A DNA stretch of 11,842 nucleotides. It comes from Candidatus Micrarchaeota archaeon CG08_land_8_20_14_0_20_59_11 (lineage in GTDB: Archaea > Micrarchaeota > Micrarchaeia > Norongarragalinales > Norongarragalinaceae). The position numbers and the translations under genes were made by a program. The notes beneath the pieces were generated by a model. That model was not told the origin of the DNA, did not search any database, and saw only the letters and a list, made by a program, of their open reading frames with translations. This document shows positions 5,413 through 10,939 of the stretch, piece after piece; position 1 is the stretch's first letter; each line of letters opens with the position of its first letter. The stretch is taken from NCBI GenBank assembly GCA_002763345.1, contig PEXZ01000064.1, positions 1 through 11,842 on the forward strand. Reading direction: 5' to 3'.

Positions 5413-7101
5413 TTACATTTTCTCAGGCGCCTTTATGCCAAGCAGCGAAAGCCCCTGTTCCAACACCGTCTTTGTCGCCCTCACTATCGCCAGCCGCTTC
5501 TCCCTCTCCTTTCCGTCAGCCTGCAGCACCGGACAGTTCGCATAGAAAGCGCTGAACTTCGACGCCACCGTGAGGAGATAATCGCAAAGCACGTGCGGCT
5601 GCATGTTTCTCGCGGATTCCTCGCAGACTTGAGGGAACGAAGCTAGGGCGGAAATAATGGCGCGTTCGTGTTCGTCGAATTTAGCGTTTTTGGGCGCAAC
5701 AGCCGTCATCTTCCCCGCCTTCCCCATTATTCCGTTGGTTCGCACGACGGTATATTGGACGTACGCGCCCGTGAATCCCTCGAACGCCGTCACCGCCTTC
5801 GGGTCGAACACGATGTTTTTTTCGGGAGTGACGCGAAGCACGGCAAATTTCAGCGAGCCCAGCCCGATTTCCTCGGCAGTTTTCGCCGCGTTCGCCGCGT
5901 GCTCGCGCCCCTCGACCTCCTTTCGCGCAGCTGCGACGCACTCGTCCAGCACCTCGTCGAGAAGCAGTACCTTGCCCTCGCGTGTCGACAGCTTCTTCAT
6001 GCCCTGCAGGAATATCAGCCCGAATCCGATGTGCTTGAGCGAATACGCCCTGCCCATCCTGCGCAGCGTCTCGAACACCTGCTTGAAGTGCAGATTCTGC
6101 TCGCTCGCGGTGACGTAGACGCTTTCCTTGAAGTGGTGCTTCTTGAAGCGGTAGTCCGCGAGCGCCAAGTCCCGCGTGGAATAAAGCGTCGTCCCGTTCG
6201 AACGCAGCACGACGAAGTTGGGGAGCGCGGGTTCCAGAATAACCACCGTTTCCCCTTCCGCCTCCTTTTTCGCCACGTCCTTCCCAACCGCCTCACTCGC
6301 CATTTTCTTTGCGTCGTCCACCAAGTCGCTATCATAGAGTTCCTCGTCGAAAGAAACGCCGAGCCGCTTGTAAGCGGCGTGAATCGGCGCGACGCTTATT
6401 GTCCGCACCTTCTTGAGCAGCGCCGCGACGTCCTTCTCGCCGTTCTCCATCTTTTCGAGGGTGCGGCGCGCTTCCTCGACGAGTTCCGGCGAGTTCTCGA
6501 TTTCCTTGTGAATCCGCACGTAGTATTCGAGCAGGTCGTTTTCCGTTTTGATGTCCTTCGCGCCGAAATGCTTCAGAGCGGTCATGAGCATCGCGGTTTG
6601 CTTGCCCGCGTCGCAGAGATAGTTGGAGCCGACGACGGCCGCGCCCTGGAACTCCAACAGGCGTTTTATGGCGTCTCCCAGAACAGTCGAGCGTATGTGC
6701 CCGATGTGAAGGGGCTTGCCCACGTTCGGCGAGGAGTAGTCGATGCATATGACGTCGCCTTTCCTCGAAGTGCCCTTCCCAAAGCCCGCCGCTATCCCGG
6801 AAAGCGCCTCCTCGTAAAACGCATCAGAAAAAACGAAATTGACAAAACCCGCCTGCGCCTGCGCCTCCGAGAAAAAGCGCGGCAACTTGATTTTCTTCGC
6901 CAGCTCTTCCGCAACGTCCTGCGGCGTTTTCCCCTTCTCCTTCGCCAGCGCGAAGCAGGGAAACGCCAAATCGCCGAACCCTTCGCGCGCCTTCGTCACG
7001 CGCGCTTCCTTCGCTCCGGCTTTTTCGAGCGCCGCCTCCGCCTCGGATATCGCTTTGCTGGCTGCATTCCCCGAAGGAATGCAGCGGTGTAGCGCGTCCA
7101 T
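5413..7101 (-). CDS. argS: Arginyl-tRNA synthetase
   Basis: This 562-residue class I synthetase charges tRNA-Arg in the cytoplasm. It shows the N-terminal ArgRS domain (EGFGDLAFPCFALAKEKGK, about 40-58, and GFVNFVF at 85-91), the HIGH signature SPNVGKPLHIGHIRS (124-138) and NYLCDAGKQTA (160-170). KLSTREGK (370-377) stands where KMSKS-like loops occur, and the C-terminal DALR-type anticodon domain contains DYLLTVASKFSAFYANCPVL. Length is normal for the family. The start is ATG 7101, supported by a TATA-like element at 7125-7132, about 27 bases upstream, which implies a leaderless mRNA. Residues 5-15 (HRCIPSGNAAS) precede the first conserved helix and are encoded by a perfect 10-bp hairpin. The 3' end abuts the sugar operon stop to stop, so the two transcripts probably overlap. 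Confidence 0.97.
   Translation of the reverse strand: MDALHRCIPSGNAASKAISEAEAALEKAGAKEARVTKAREGFGDLAFPCFALAKEKGKTPQDVAEELAKKIKLPRFFSEAQAQAGFVNFVFSDAFYEEALSGIAAGFGKGTSRKGDVICIDYSSPNVGKPLHIGHIRSTVLGDAIKRLLEFQGAAVVGSNYLCDAGKQTAMLMTALKHFGAKDIKTENDLLEYYVRIHKEIENSPELVEEARRTLEKMENGEKDVAALLKKVRTISVAPIHAAYKRLGVSFDEELYDSDLVDDAKKMASEAVGKDVAKKEAEGETVVILEPALPNFVVLRSNGTTLYSTRDLALADYRFKKHHFKESVYVTASEQNLHFKQVFETLRRMGRAYSLKHIGFGLIFLQGMKKLSTREGKVLLLDEVLDECVAAARKEVEGREHAANAAKTAEEIGLGSLKFAVLRVTPEKNIVFDPKAVTAFEGFTGAYVQYTVVRTNGIMGKAGKMTAVAPKNAKFDEHERAIISALASFPQVCEESARNMQPHVLCDYLLTVASKFSAFYANCPVLQADGKEREKRLAIVRATKTVLEQGLSLLGIKAPEKM
7061..7085 (-). repeat. argS: Perfect 10-bp hairpin with UUCGG loop in the argS 5' coding region
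   Basis: Read on the argS strand, GCTGCATTCC and GGAATGCAGC are exact reverse complements around the loop TTCGG, which allows a C(UUCG)G-type tetraloop. The hairpin begins at nucleotide +17 of the reading frame, the same offset as the hairpin in the acyltransferase at 1164-1185. On a leaderless mRNA it would sit almost at the 5' end, within the footprint of an initiating ribosome. Confidence 0.75.
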
Positions 7102-7108
7102 GAAAGGG

Positions 7109-7116
7109 TTTATTTA
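7109..7116 (+). promoter_or_regulatory. Presenilin-like protease TATA-like promoter element
   Basis: TTTATTTA is centred about 28 bases before ATG 7141 and implies a leaderless transcript. It lies only 8-15 bases upstream of the argS start codon, so the two divergent promoters interlock. Confidence 0.6.
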
Positions 7117-7124
7117 TGTCGCGG

Positions 7125-7132
7125 CTTTTAAC
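7125..7132 (-). promoter_or_regulatory. argS: argS TATA-like promoter element
   Basis: On the minus strand this reads GTTAAAAG, centred about 27 bases before ATG 7101. That is the spacing expected when transcription starts at the start codon. Confidence 0.6.
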
Positions 7133-7140
7133 CGTAACCT

Positions 7141-7908
7141 ATGCGACGCGTTTCGCTCATGCTGCTGGTTGCGTTCATTGCGGCGCAGGCTATCGGCTTG
7201 GTGACGGGCTGGAATTTCATAGCGCAGCAGGTGAGCGTCGTCGACAACCCAGCTGACATCGGCAACTCCGTTTTCCTTTTCGGCTATATTCTCGTCGGCA
7301 CCGCCGCCATCCTCGTCCTCTTGAAATACTACCACGGCAAGAAACTCTTCCTGCTGATTGAACTCCTGCTGGAATTCTCCGCGATGCAGCTGTTCATAAG
7401 CATGTTCGCCTCCGAGCTTGTGGCGCTGGTGGGCGCCGCCCTGCTGCTGGGATTGCGACTTGGATTGCCGCAGACGCGCGGCGCGTTTCTCCTGTTCGCC
7501 GCTTCCGTAGTCGGCGCCCTGCTCGGCTCGTCGCTGGACATCATCCCCGCAGTCATTCTCTCGCTCATGCTCGCGGATTACGACGCCATCGCCGTCTTCG
7601 GCACGAAGCACATGGTGACGATGGCTAAAGGGCTCGACGAGCGAGGCGCGGCGTTCGCCGTTTCCCTGAAGCACAAGAAGGAGAGCATCCAGCTCGGAAC
7701 TGGCGACTTCGTGATACCCGTGCTGCTGAGCGTGTCGGCGCTGAAACTGTCCGCGCTTGACGCCGTCTTCGTTGTTTGCGGCGGATTCGCGGGCTTGATT
7801 CTTATGATTTACGTGCTCGAGAGGCATAAGGGCTACTGGCCGGCCCTGCCTCCGATAGTCGGCGGCGCGCTGCTGTTCCTCCTAGTGCGCGTCGTTGCGC
7901 TTCCTTAA
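7141..7908 (+). CDS. Presenilin/signal-peptide-peptidase-like intramembrane aspartyl protease
   Basis: This 255-residue, very hydrophobic protein carries all three signatures of GxGD-type intramembrane aspartyl proteases. These are Y147-D148 in ADYDAIAVFGTKHM, G-T-G-D (186-189, with D189 the second catalytic aspartate) in QLGTGDFVIPVLL, and the P-A-L motif (234-236) in WPALPPIVGG. Between YD and GTGD is a charged loop (about 161-183), as in archaeal presenilin homologues (PSH). The hydrophobic segments suit the roughly nine-helix family topology. It should cleave membrane-spanning segments such as signal-peptide remnants; the natural substrates are not evident. A TATA-like element at 7109-7116 supports ATG 7141. 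The stop codon overlaps the promoter of the aIF2 beta gene. Confidence 0.9.
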   Translation: MRRVSLMLLVAFIAAQAIGLVTGWNFIAQQVSVVDNPADIGNSVFLFGYILVGTAAILVLLKYYHGKKLFLLIELLLEFSAMQLFISMFASELVALVGAALLLGLRLGLPQTRGAFLLFAASVVGALLGSSLDIIPAVILSLMLADYDAIAVFGTKHMVTMAKGLDERGAAFAVSLKHKKESIQLGTGDFVIPVLLSVSALKLSALDAVFVVCGGFAGLILMIYVLERHKGYWPALPPIVGGALLFLLVRVVALP

Positions 7909-7914
7909 TAAATA
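7905..7914 (+). promoter_or_regulatory. TATA-like promoter element of the aIF2 beta-aIF1A operon
   Basis: TTAATAAATA overlaps the TAA stop of the preceding protease gene and is centred about 27 bases before ATG 7936. This favours a leaderless start at 7936 over the upstream in-frame TTG at 7930. Confidence 0.6.
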
Positions 7915-7935
7915 TCGGCGAACAAATGATTGCCT

Positions 7936-8346
7936 ATGGCTGAAGAGTACGAAAAACTGCTGGACAAACTCTATTCTAACCTTCCTGCGAAGCGCACGAG
8001 CGGTGAGCGTTTCGAAATTCCAATCGCGAAATGCTTCGTGCAGGGCAACAAGACGGTTATCGGCAATTACGGCGAGATATACTCGCGCCTGAGGCGCACG
8101 CCCGAGGAATTGTCGAAGTATTTGTTCAAGGAGCTCGCAACTCCCGGCGTCATCTCGGGGCAGCAGCTAATCCTCCAGAGCAAGGTGAATCCCCGACTGG
8201 TAAACGAGAAGATTACGTCGTACTGCGAAATCTACGTGATATGCCGCGAGTGCGGAAAGCCCGACACGCACCTCGACGCAGTGAACCGCAACGTGCGGAT
8301 GCTGGTGTGCGAGGCGTGCGGCGCCAAGAAGCCCGTCAGATTCTGA
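7936..8346 (+). CDS. eif2b: Translation initiation factor aIF2 subunit beta
   Basis: This 136-residue protein is the beta subunit of archaeal IF2, the heterotrimeric GTP-dependent factor that delivers initiator Met-tRNA to the ribosome. It has the N-terminal helix YEKLLDKLYSNLP (5-17) that docks on the gamma subunit, a central alpha-beta domain (for example TVIGNYGEIYSRLRRTPEEL, 40-59), and a C-terminal zinc ribbon with C103-x2-C106 and C125-x2-C128 (CRECGK, CEACGAK). Length and domain order match archaeal orthologues. ATG 7936 is chosen over TTG 7930 because of TATA spacing and because archaeal family members usually begin shortly before this helix. It is followed 11 bases later by aIF1A, forming a two-gene initiation-factor operon. 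Confidence 0.96.
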   Translation: MAEEYEKLLDKLYSNLPAKRTSGERFEIPIAKCFVQGNKTVIGNYGEIYSRLRRTPEELSKYLFKELATPGVISGQQLILQSKVNPRLVNEKITSYCEIYVICRECGKPDTHLDAVNRNVRMLVCEACGAKKPVRF

Positions 8347-8351
8347 GAGGT
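8347..8351 (+). promoter_or_regulatory. Ribosome binding site for aIF1A
   Basis: GAGGT lies 6 bases before ATG 8358. It shows that this internal operon gene uses Shine-Dalgarno initiation although the first gene appears leaderless. Confidence 0.6.
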
Positions 8352-8357
8352 AAAAAT

Positions 8358-8681
8358 ATGTTCTTCTGGTACAACCGCAACGGCCCTCAGGACGGCGAGG
8401 AAATCCGCCTGCGCCTTCCCAGAAAAGGCGAGATATTCGGCGTCGTGGCGCAGCTGATGGGCGGCGCGCGCATGCGGGTGCAATGCGCCGACGGGAAGGA
8501 ACGGCTATGCCGCGTGCCGGGAAAAATCAAGCGCCAAATCTGGGTAAAGGAAGGCGACATCGTCCTCATCATGCCCTGGAGCGTGGAGGGCGACGAGAAG
8601 GCGGACATCGCGTACCGCTATACGCGCGTCCAGGTTGACGCCCTCAGGCGCAAGGGACTGCTTCCGCAGATTCAGGCGTGA
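8358..8681 (+). CDS. eif1A: Translation initiation factor aIF1A
   Basis: This 107-residue protein is the archaeal homologue of eIF1A and bacterial IF1. It binds the small-subunit A site during initiation. The OB-fold core starts at LPRKGEIFGVVAQLMGG (20-36) and continues through MRVQCADGKERLCRVPGKIK (39-58), IWVKEGDIVLIMPW and the conserved end DIAYRYTRVQVDALRRKG (83-100). This pattern is diagnostic for aIF1A. The short N-terminus before the OB fold (MFFWYNRNGPQDGEE) is less typical but acidic-polar, as expected. The ATG at 8358 has GAGGT 6 bases upstream. The reading frame stays open well upstream of this ATG, inside the aIF2 beta gene in another frame, but that extension is an overlap artefact. 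The stop codon lies in a hairpin at 8674-8694. Confidence 0.96.
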   Translation: MFFWYNRNGPQDGEEIRLRLPRKGEIFGVVAQLMGGARMRVQCADGKERLCRVPGKIKRQIWVKEGDIVLIMPWSVEGDEKADIAYRYTRVQVDALRRKGLLPQIQA

Positions 8682-8694
8682 AAAACGCACGCCT
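8674..8694. terminator. Hairpin between convergent aIF1A and DedA-like genes
   Basis: AGGCGTG (8674-8680) and CACGCCT (8688-8694) form a perfect 7-bp stem around the loop AAAAACG, and the aIF1A stop codon is partly in the stem. It sits between convergent 3' ends and could act as a transcript end or stability element. Archaeal terminators are usually U-tracts, and no long one follows, so the terminator call is tentative. Confidence 0.4.
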
Positions 8695-8702
8695 TTGGCG
8701 CG

Positions 8703-9167
8703 TCACCCGATAAACAGCCAAAACTGCGCGCCGAGCCACACCACCGCGACTGTTTTTATGATTCGCGCGGCGACAATCAGCACGAGGAATTTCTTCCAGT
8801 TCGTTTCCAGCGTTCCCGCCACGACCGGCATCAAATCGCCGATGAAAGGCACCCAGGGCGAGGCGATTAAAACGGCGGAACCCCACTTTGCGAACCATCC
8901 CTCCGCCTTTTTCTCGCCGTGCGGGTCGCGTTTCACGAGGAAGGAATGCAGCCCCTTTAGTCCGACGTAGTAGCTGACGCATGCCGCGAGCGTCGAAGCG
9001 ACGGTCACAACCGCGACGATGCTCCAGAAATCGTAGTATTTCGCCGCGATTATGAGCATCGGCTCGCTCGGGAACGGAATCAGCGACGCGCTGAAAAACG
9101 CGAATACGCCGAGCCCGAGCAGGCCGTACGCCTGAAGGGCCGCGACGCCGATTGCAACCAAGTCCAT
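8703..9167 (-). CDS. DedA/VTT-domain (SNARE-associated-like) small membrane protein
   Basis: This 154-residue membrane protein belongs to the DedA/YqaA-like branch. It shows SASLIPFPSEPMLI (26-39), the re-entrant-loop motif expected near the N-terminus, and SYYVGLKGL (65-73). A charged segment (79-92) then leads to FAKWGSAVLIASPWVPFIGD (92-111) with the family proline and G-D, and finally AGTLETNWKKF before a last helix. Family members are thought to move or scramble phospholipids or lipid carriers, or to maintain membrane homeostasis; the role here is not established. It is at the short end for the DedA family and matches YqaA-type proteins in length. The ATG at 9167 is supported by a TATA-like element at 9191-9198. 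It is downstream of and co-oriented with kae1 but appears to have its own promoter. Confidence 0.82.
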   Translation of the reverse strand: MDLVAIGVAALQAYGLLGLGVFAFFSASLIPFPSEPMLIIAAKYYDFWSIVAVVTVASTLAACVSYYVGLKGLHSFLVKRDPHGEKKAEGWFAKWGSAVLIASPWVPFIGDLMPVVAGTLETNWKKFLVLIVAARIIKTVAVVWLGAQFWLFIG

Positions 9168-9190
9168 ATGAGTAATGCCACCGCTTCGTT

Positions 9191-9198
9191 CTTAAAAT
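9191..9198 (-). promoter_or_regulatory. TATA-like promoter element of the DedA-like gene
   Basis: On the minus strand this reads ATTTTAAG, centred about 27 bases before ATG 9167, in the 34-base gap after kae1. It suggests a separate, leaderless transcript. Confidence 0.55.
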
Positions 9199-9201
9199 CC
9201 C

Positions 9202-10158
9202 CTATGCCCGCCAATATACCGCGACATCATCAGTCCGCCAGTCGGGATTGATGTCCCAGCTGCCGACACGCGCGTTGCGTCGCTCCAGTATTCCCTGCCA
9301 CGCTATCATCGCGGCGTTATCGACGGCAAGCAGTGGAGGGATGGGGAAGCACGTCGCGCCCCTTTCAGCGCACATTACTTCCGCCTTCTCCTGCAATATC
9401 TTCGAAGCTGCCACCCCTCCGCCCAGAAGCAGCTCCTTCTTCCCGCAGTGCGCCATCGCGCGCTCCGAAACCTCAATCAGCATGGAGAAAGCGGTTTCCT
9501 GCAGGGAATAGGCCAGGTCGGCGGCGGTTTCTTTTCCGACTAATTTCGAGGCGTGAGTAAGCAATCCCGAAAAACAAACATCCATCCCCTTTACTCCGTA
9601 GGGCATCGGCAAATAATGCCCCGCCTTCCCCAGCTCGTACAACTTCGGCCCTCCCGGAAAACCCAATTCCAATTCCCTTGCGAACTTATCGAGCAGGTTG
9701 CCGACTCCGATGTCCAGCGTCTCTCCGAACACGCGATATTTCTTCCCCTCAAAAGCGATAATCTGCGTGTTCGCGCCGGATACGTAAAGGAAAACGGGGT
9801 CCCTGGCTTTCGTAACCAACCTGCCTATCTCAAGATGCGAAACACAGTGATTCACGCCGACAGTCGGCTTTCCCAGTGCTTCCGCCGCCTTCAATCCAAC
9901 AGCGAGGCAGTTTCCAATTCCGGGCCCTCGGGAGTAAGCAACCAGTTCCACATCGCCGAGAGTAATGCCCGCCTTTTCAAGCGCGACCGTTATTACCCCG
10001 TCCTTCTTTTCCTCGTGCCAGCGCGCCACTTCCCGCGGCACGATTCCCTTTCCCTCGCTCGTGTAAACGCTCCGCTCGTTCGACAGGATTTTGCCCTTTC
10101 CGTCCACTACTGCGGCGCCGAACGTATGAGCCGTCGACTCGATGCCGAGACAGAGCAT
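9202..10158 (-). CDS. kae1: KEOPS complex subunit Kae1 (TsaD homologue), tRNA t6A threonylcarbamoyltransferase
   Basis: This 318-residue ASKHA-fold protein transfers the threonylcarbamoyl group onto A37 of ANN-decoding tRNAs, working with Bud32, Cgi121 and Pcc1. Visible motifs are the nucleotide-fold start GIESTAHTFGAAVVD (5-19), RGPGIGNCLAVG (77-88), the metal ligands H104 and H108 in NHCVSH, VSGANTQ (126-132), LDKFARELELGFPGGP (156-171), GGGVA (246-250) and D280 in AVDNAAM as the third metal ligand. The C-terminus DINPDWRTDDVAVYWR is the segment that, in Kae1-Bud32 fusions, leads into the kinase. Here the protein stops, making it a stand-alone Kae1. The ATG at 10158 is about 28 bases from a TATA-like element. 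The bud32 gene begins about 1.5 kb away on the opposite strand. Confidence 0.97.
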   Translation of the reverse strand: MLCLGIESTAHTFGAAVVDGKGKILSNERSVYTSEGKGIVPREVARWHEEKKDGVITVALEKAGITLGDVELVAYSRGPGIGNCLAVGLKAAEALGKPTVGVNHCVSHLEIGRLVTKARDPVFLYVSGANTQIIAFEGKKYRVFGETLDIGVGNLLDKFARELELGFPGGPKLYELGKAGHYLPMPYGVKGMDVCFSGLLTHASKLVGKETAADLAYSLQETAFSMLIEVSERAMAHCGKKELLLGGGVAASKILQEKAEVMCAERGATCFPIPPLLAVDNAAMIAWQGILERRNARVGSWDINPDWRTDDVAVYWRA

Positions 10159-10181
10159 AAGCGTTATTGCTCCGTCGCGCC

Positions 10182-10190
10182 CTTAATAGT
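10182..10190 (-). promoter_or_regulatory. kae1: kae1 TATA-like promoter element
   Basis: On the minus strand this reads ACTATTAAG, centred about 28 bases before ATG 10158. It touches the stop codon of the upstream toxin gene, suggesting that kae1 is transcribed independently of vapBC as a leaderless mRNA. Confidence 0.55.
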
Positions 10191-10600
10191 TATCGTTTTT
10201 CCAACAGCGCCGCCAGCTCTTCCGTCCTCCAAATCCGAACGCTCTTCTGGTTCGAAAGCCGCTTGTCGTTGGACCAGATGTCCGCGCGCAGCCTGAGCGC
10301 GAGAGCCAGATAAGCGGCGTCCTTCGGGTCCGGAGATATTTTCTTCGCCCGCTCCATGAAAGGGGCGATTTCCTCGGCGGGAATCACCCTAATCCGCGTC
10401 TTCAGAATGGAAAATATTCTGGCGAAGTTTTCGGGCGGCCTGTTCGTTTTTTCAGCAAGAACCCGCGCATATTTTTCGTATTCCTCAAAAATGAATTCCG
10501 GCGCAAACAGGTGAAGTTCGTCCAAAAAGGCGATTTCCGCAGTTTTGCTGTCCTTTACGAGAATCGAAAAAAGAACGTTGGCATCGACCACCAAATCCAA
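10190..10600 (-). CDS. vapC: VapC-type PIN-domain ribonuclease toxin
   Basis: This 136-residue PIN-domain protein has the conserved acidic residues of a metal-dependent ribonuclease. They are D6 in VVDANVLF, E39/E40 in IFEEYEKY, D94 in SPDPKDAAYLALAL (89-102) and D112 in IWSNDKRL (108-115). The SPDPKDAxxLALAL and IWSNDKRL blocks are typical of archaeal VapC-like toxins. It follows a ribbon-helix-helix antitoxin gene with a 4-base gap, the usual antitoxin-toxin order. The start is a TTG at 10600, preceded by GGGTAA that overlaps the antitoxin stop. No ATG alternative exists near the N-terminal VVDAN strand, so TTG is preferred. The RNA target cannot be told from sequence. All acidic positions are intact, so it looks functional. 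Confidence 0.86.
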   Translation of the reverse strand: MDLVVDANVLFSILVKDSKTAEIAFLDELHLFAPEFIFEEYEKYARVLAEKTNRPPENFARIFSILKTRIRVIPAEEIAPFMERAKKISPDPKDAAYLALALRLRADIWSNDKRLSNQKSVRIWRTEELAALLEKR

Positions 10601-10604
10601 GAAA

Positions 10605-10826
10605 TTACCCGCCGTATTTCTTAGCCAGTGCCGCGTTTACCTTCCTGCCGAGCCTTATCGCGTCCGCTTCCGTAAGCTTGCTGTCCCGCCGCATCTCCCG
10701 CAGGAATTCCAAATCAGACACCTTGCGGGCGAACGCCTGCCTCGCCACAGCCGACCAGTTAATCTCGGCGAACGACTCCATCGTTCTTTTAAGCTCCGAG
10801 GGAACCGAAACCGTTACGACCGCCAT
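10605..10826 (-). CDS. vapB: VapB-type ribbon-helix-helix antitoxin
   Basis: This 73-residue protein begins with a beta strand and helix typical of ribbon-helix-helix DNA binders (VVTVSVPSELKRTMESF, 3-19) followed by the second helix region EINWSAVARQAFARK (21-35). The charged C-terminal half, ending LTEADAIRLGRKVNAALAKK (51-70), is the expected toxin-neutralising segment. It should sequester the PIN toxin encoded just downstream and repress the shared promoter. The ATG at 10826 is preceded by GGTGA at 10831-10835 with 4-base spacing. The upstream region is extremely A/T-rich, with TATA candidates and an inverted repeat (10842-10875) that may be its operator. Confidence 0.84.
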   Translation of the reverse strand: MAVVTVSVPSELKRTMESFAEINWSAVARQAFARKVSDLEFLREMRRDSKLTEADAIRLGRKVNAALAKKYGG

Positions 10827-10841
10827 TTCATCACCACTCTA

Positions 10842-10875
10842 ATAAATAACTATAAGTATATATAAACTTATTTAT
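10842..10875. promoter_or_regulatory. vapBC promoter region with 8-bp inverted repeat (candidate VapB operator)
   Basis: ATAAATAA (10842-10849) and TTATTTAT (10868-10875) are exact reverse complements spaced by 18 bases. They surround an alternating TATATATA core that can serve as the vapB TATA box (minus strand). VapB-like repressors bind such repeats over their own promoter. Because the stretch is almost purely A/T, chance symmetry cannot be excluded. Confidence 0.45.
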
Positions 10876-10894
10876 CACGGCTTTTCGCCGCAAC

Positions 10895-10929
10895 CGTCTT
10901 TAACGTCTCACTATTAAAACCTAAAGACG
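10895..10929. promoter_or_regulatory. 8-bp inverted repeat bracketing the NERD gene promoter
   Basis: CGTCTTTA (10895-10902) and TAAAGACG (10922-10929) are perfect reverse complements, 19 bases apart. They enclose the TATA-like sequence TATTAAAA at 10912-10919. The right arm ends 10 bases before ATG 10940, over the probable start site. This is the layout of a repressor operator; the regulator is unknown. Confidence 0.5.
10912..10919 (+). promoter_or_regulatory. TATA-like promoter element of the NERD gene
   Basis: TATTAAAA is centred about 25 bases before ATG 10940, compatible with a leaderless or nearly leaderless transcript. Confidence 0.55.
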
Positions 10930-10939
10930 TGAACGGAAT

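Noticed and set aside
5668..7092. Long open frame (474 codons) on the plus strand opposite argS
   Set aside because: Arginine- and leucine-rich sequence without domain motifs; argS on the other strand is unmistakable, so this is a shadow frame.
7930..7935. TTG start adding two residues to aIF2 beta
   Set aside because: ATG 7936 has the better TATA spacing and is a stronger start codon.
8940..8952. A 13-base match (GAAGGAATGCAGC) to the right arm of the argS hairpin
   Set aside because: It lacks the second arm and loop, lies in the DedA-like coding region, and about one match of this length is expected by chance in a window this size.
10828..10834. C-box-like GTGATGA on the minus strand before vapB, hinting at a C/D box RNA
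   Set aside because: No D box (CTGA) or C'/D' pair is seen at suitable distance, and the sequence is better explained as the vapB ribosome site GGTGA.
10878..10890. CGGC-TTTTC-GCCG mini-hairpin between vapB and the NERD gene
   Set aside because: A 4-bp stem is too weak to call a terminator or regulatory element, and the genes flanking it are divergent.
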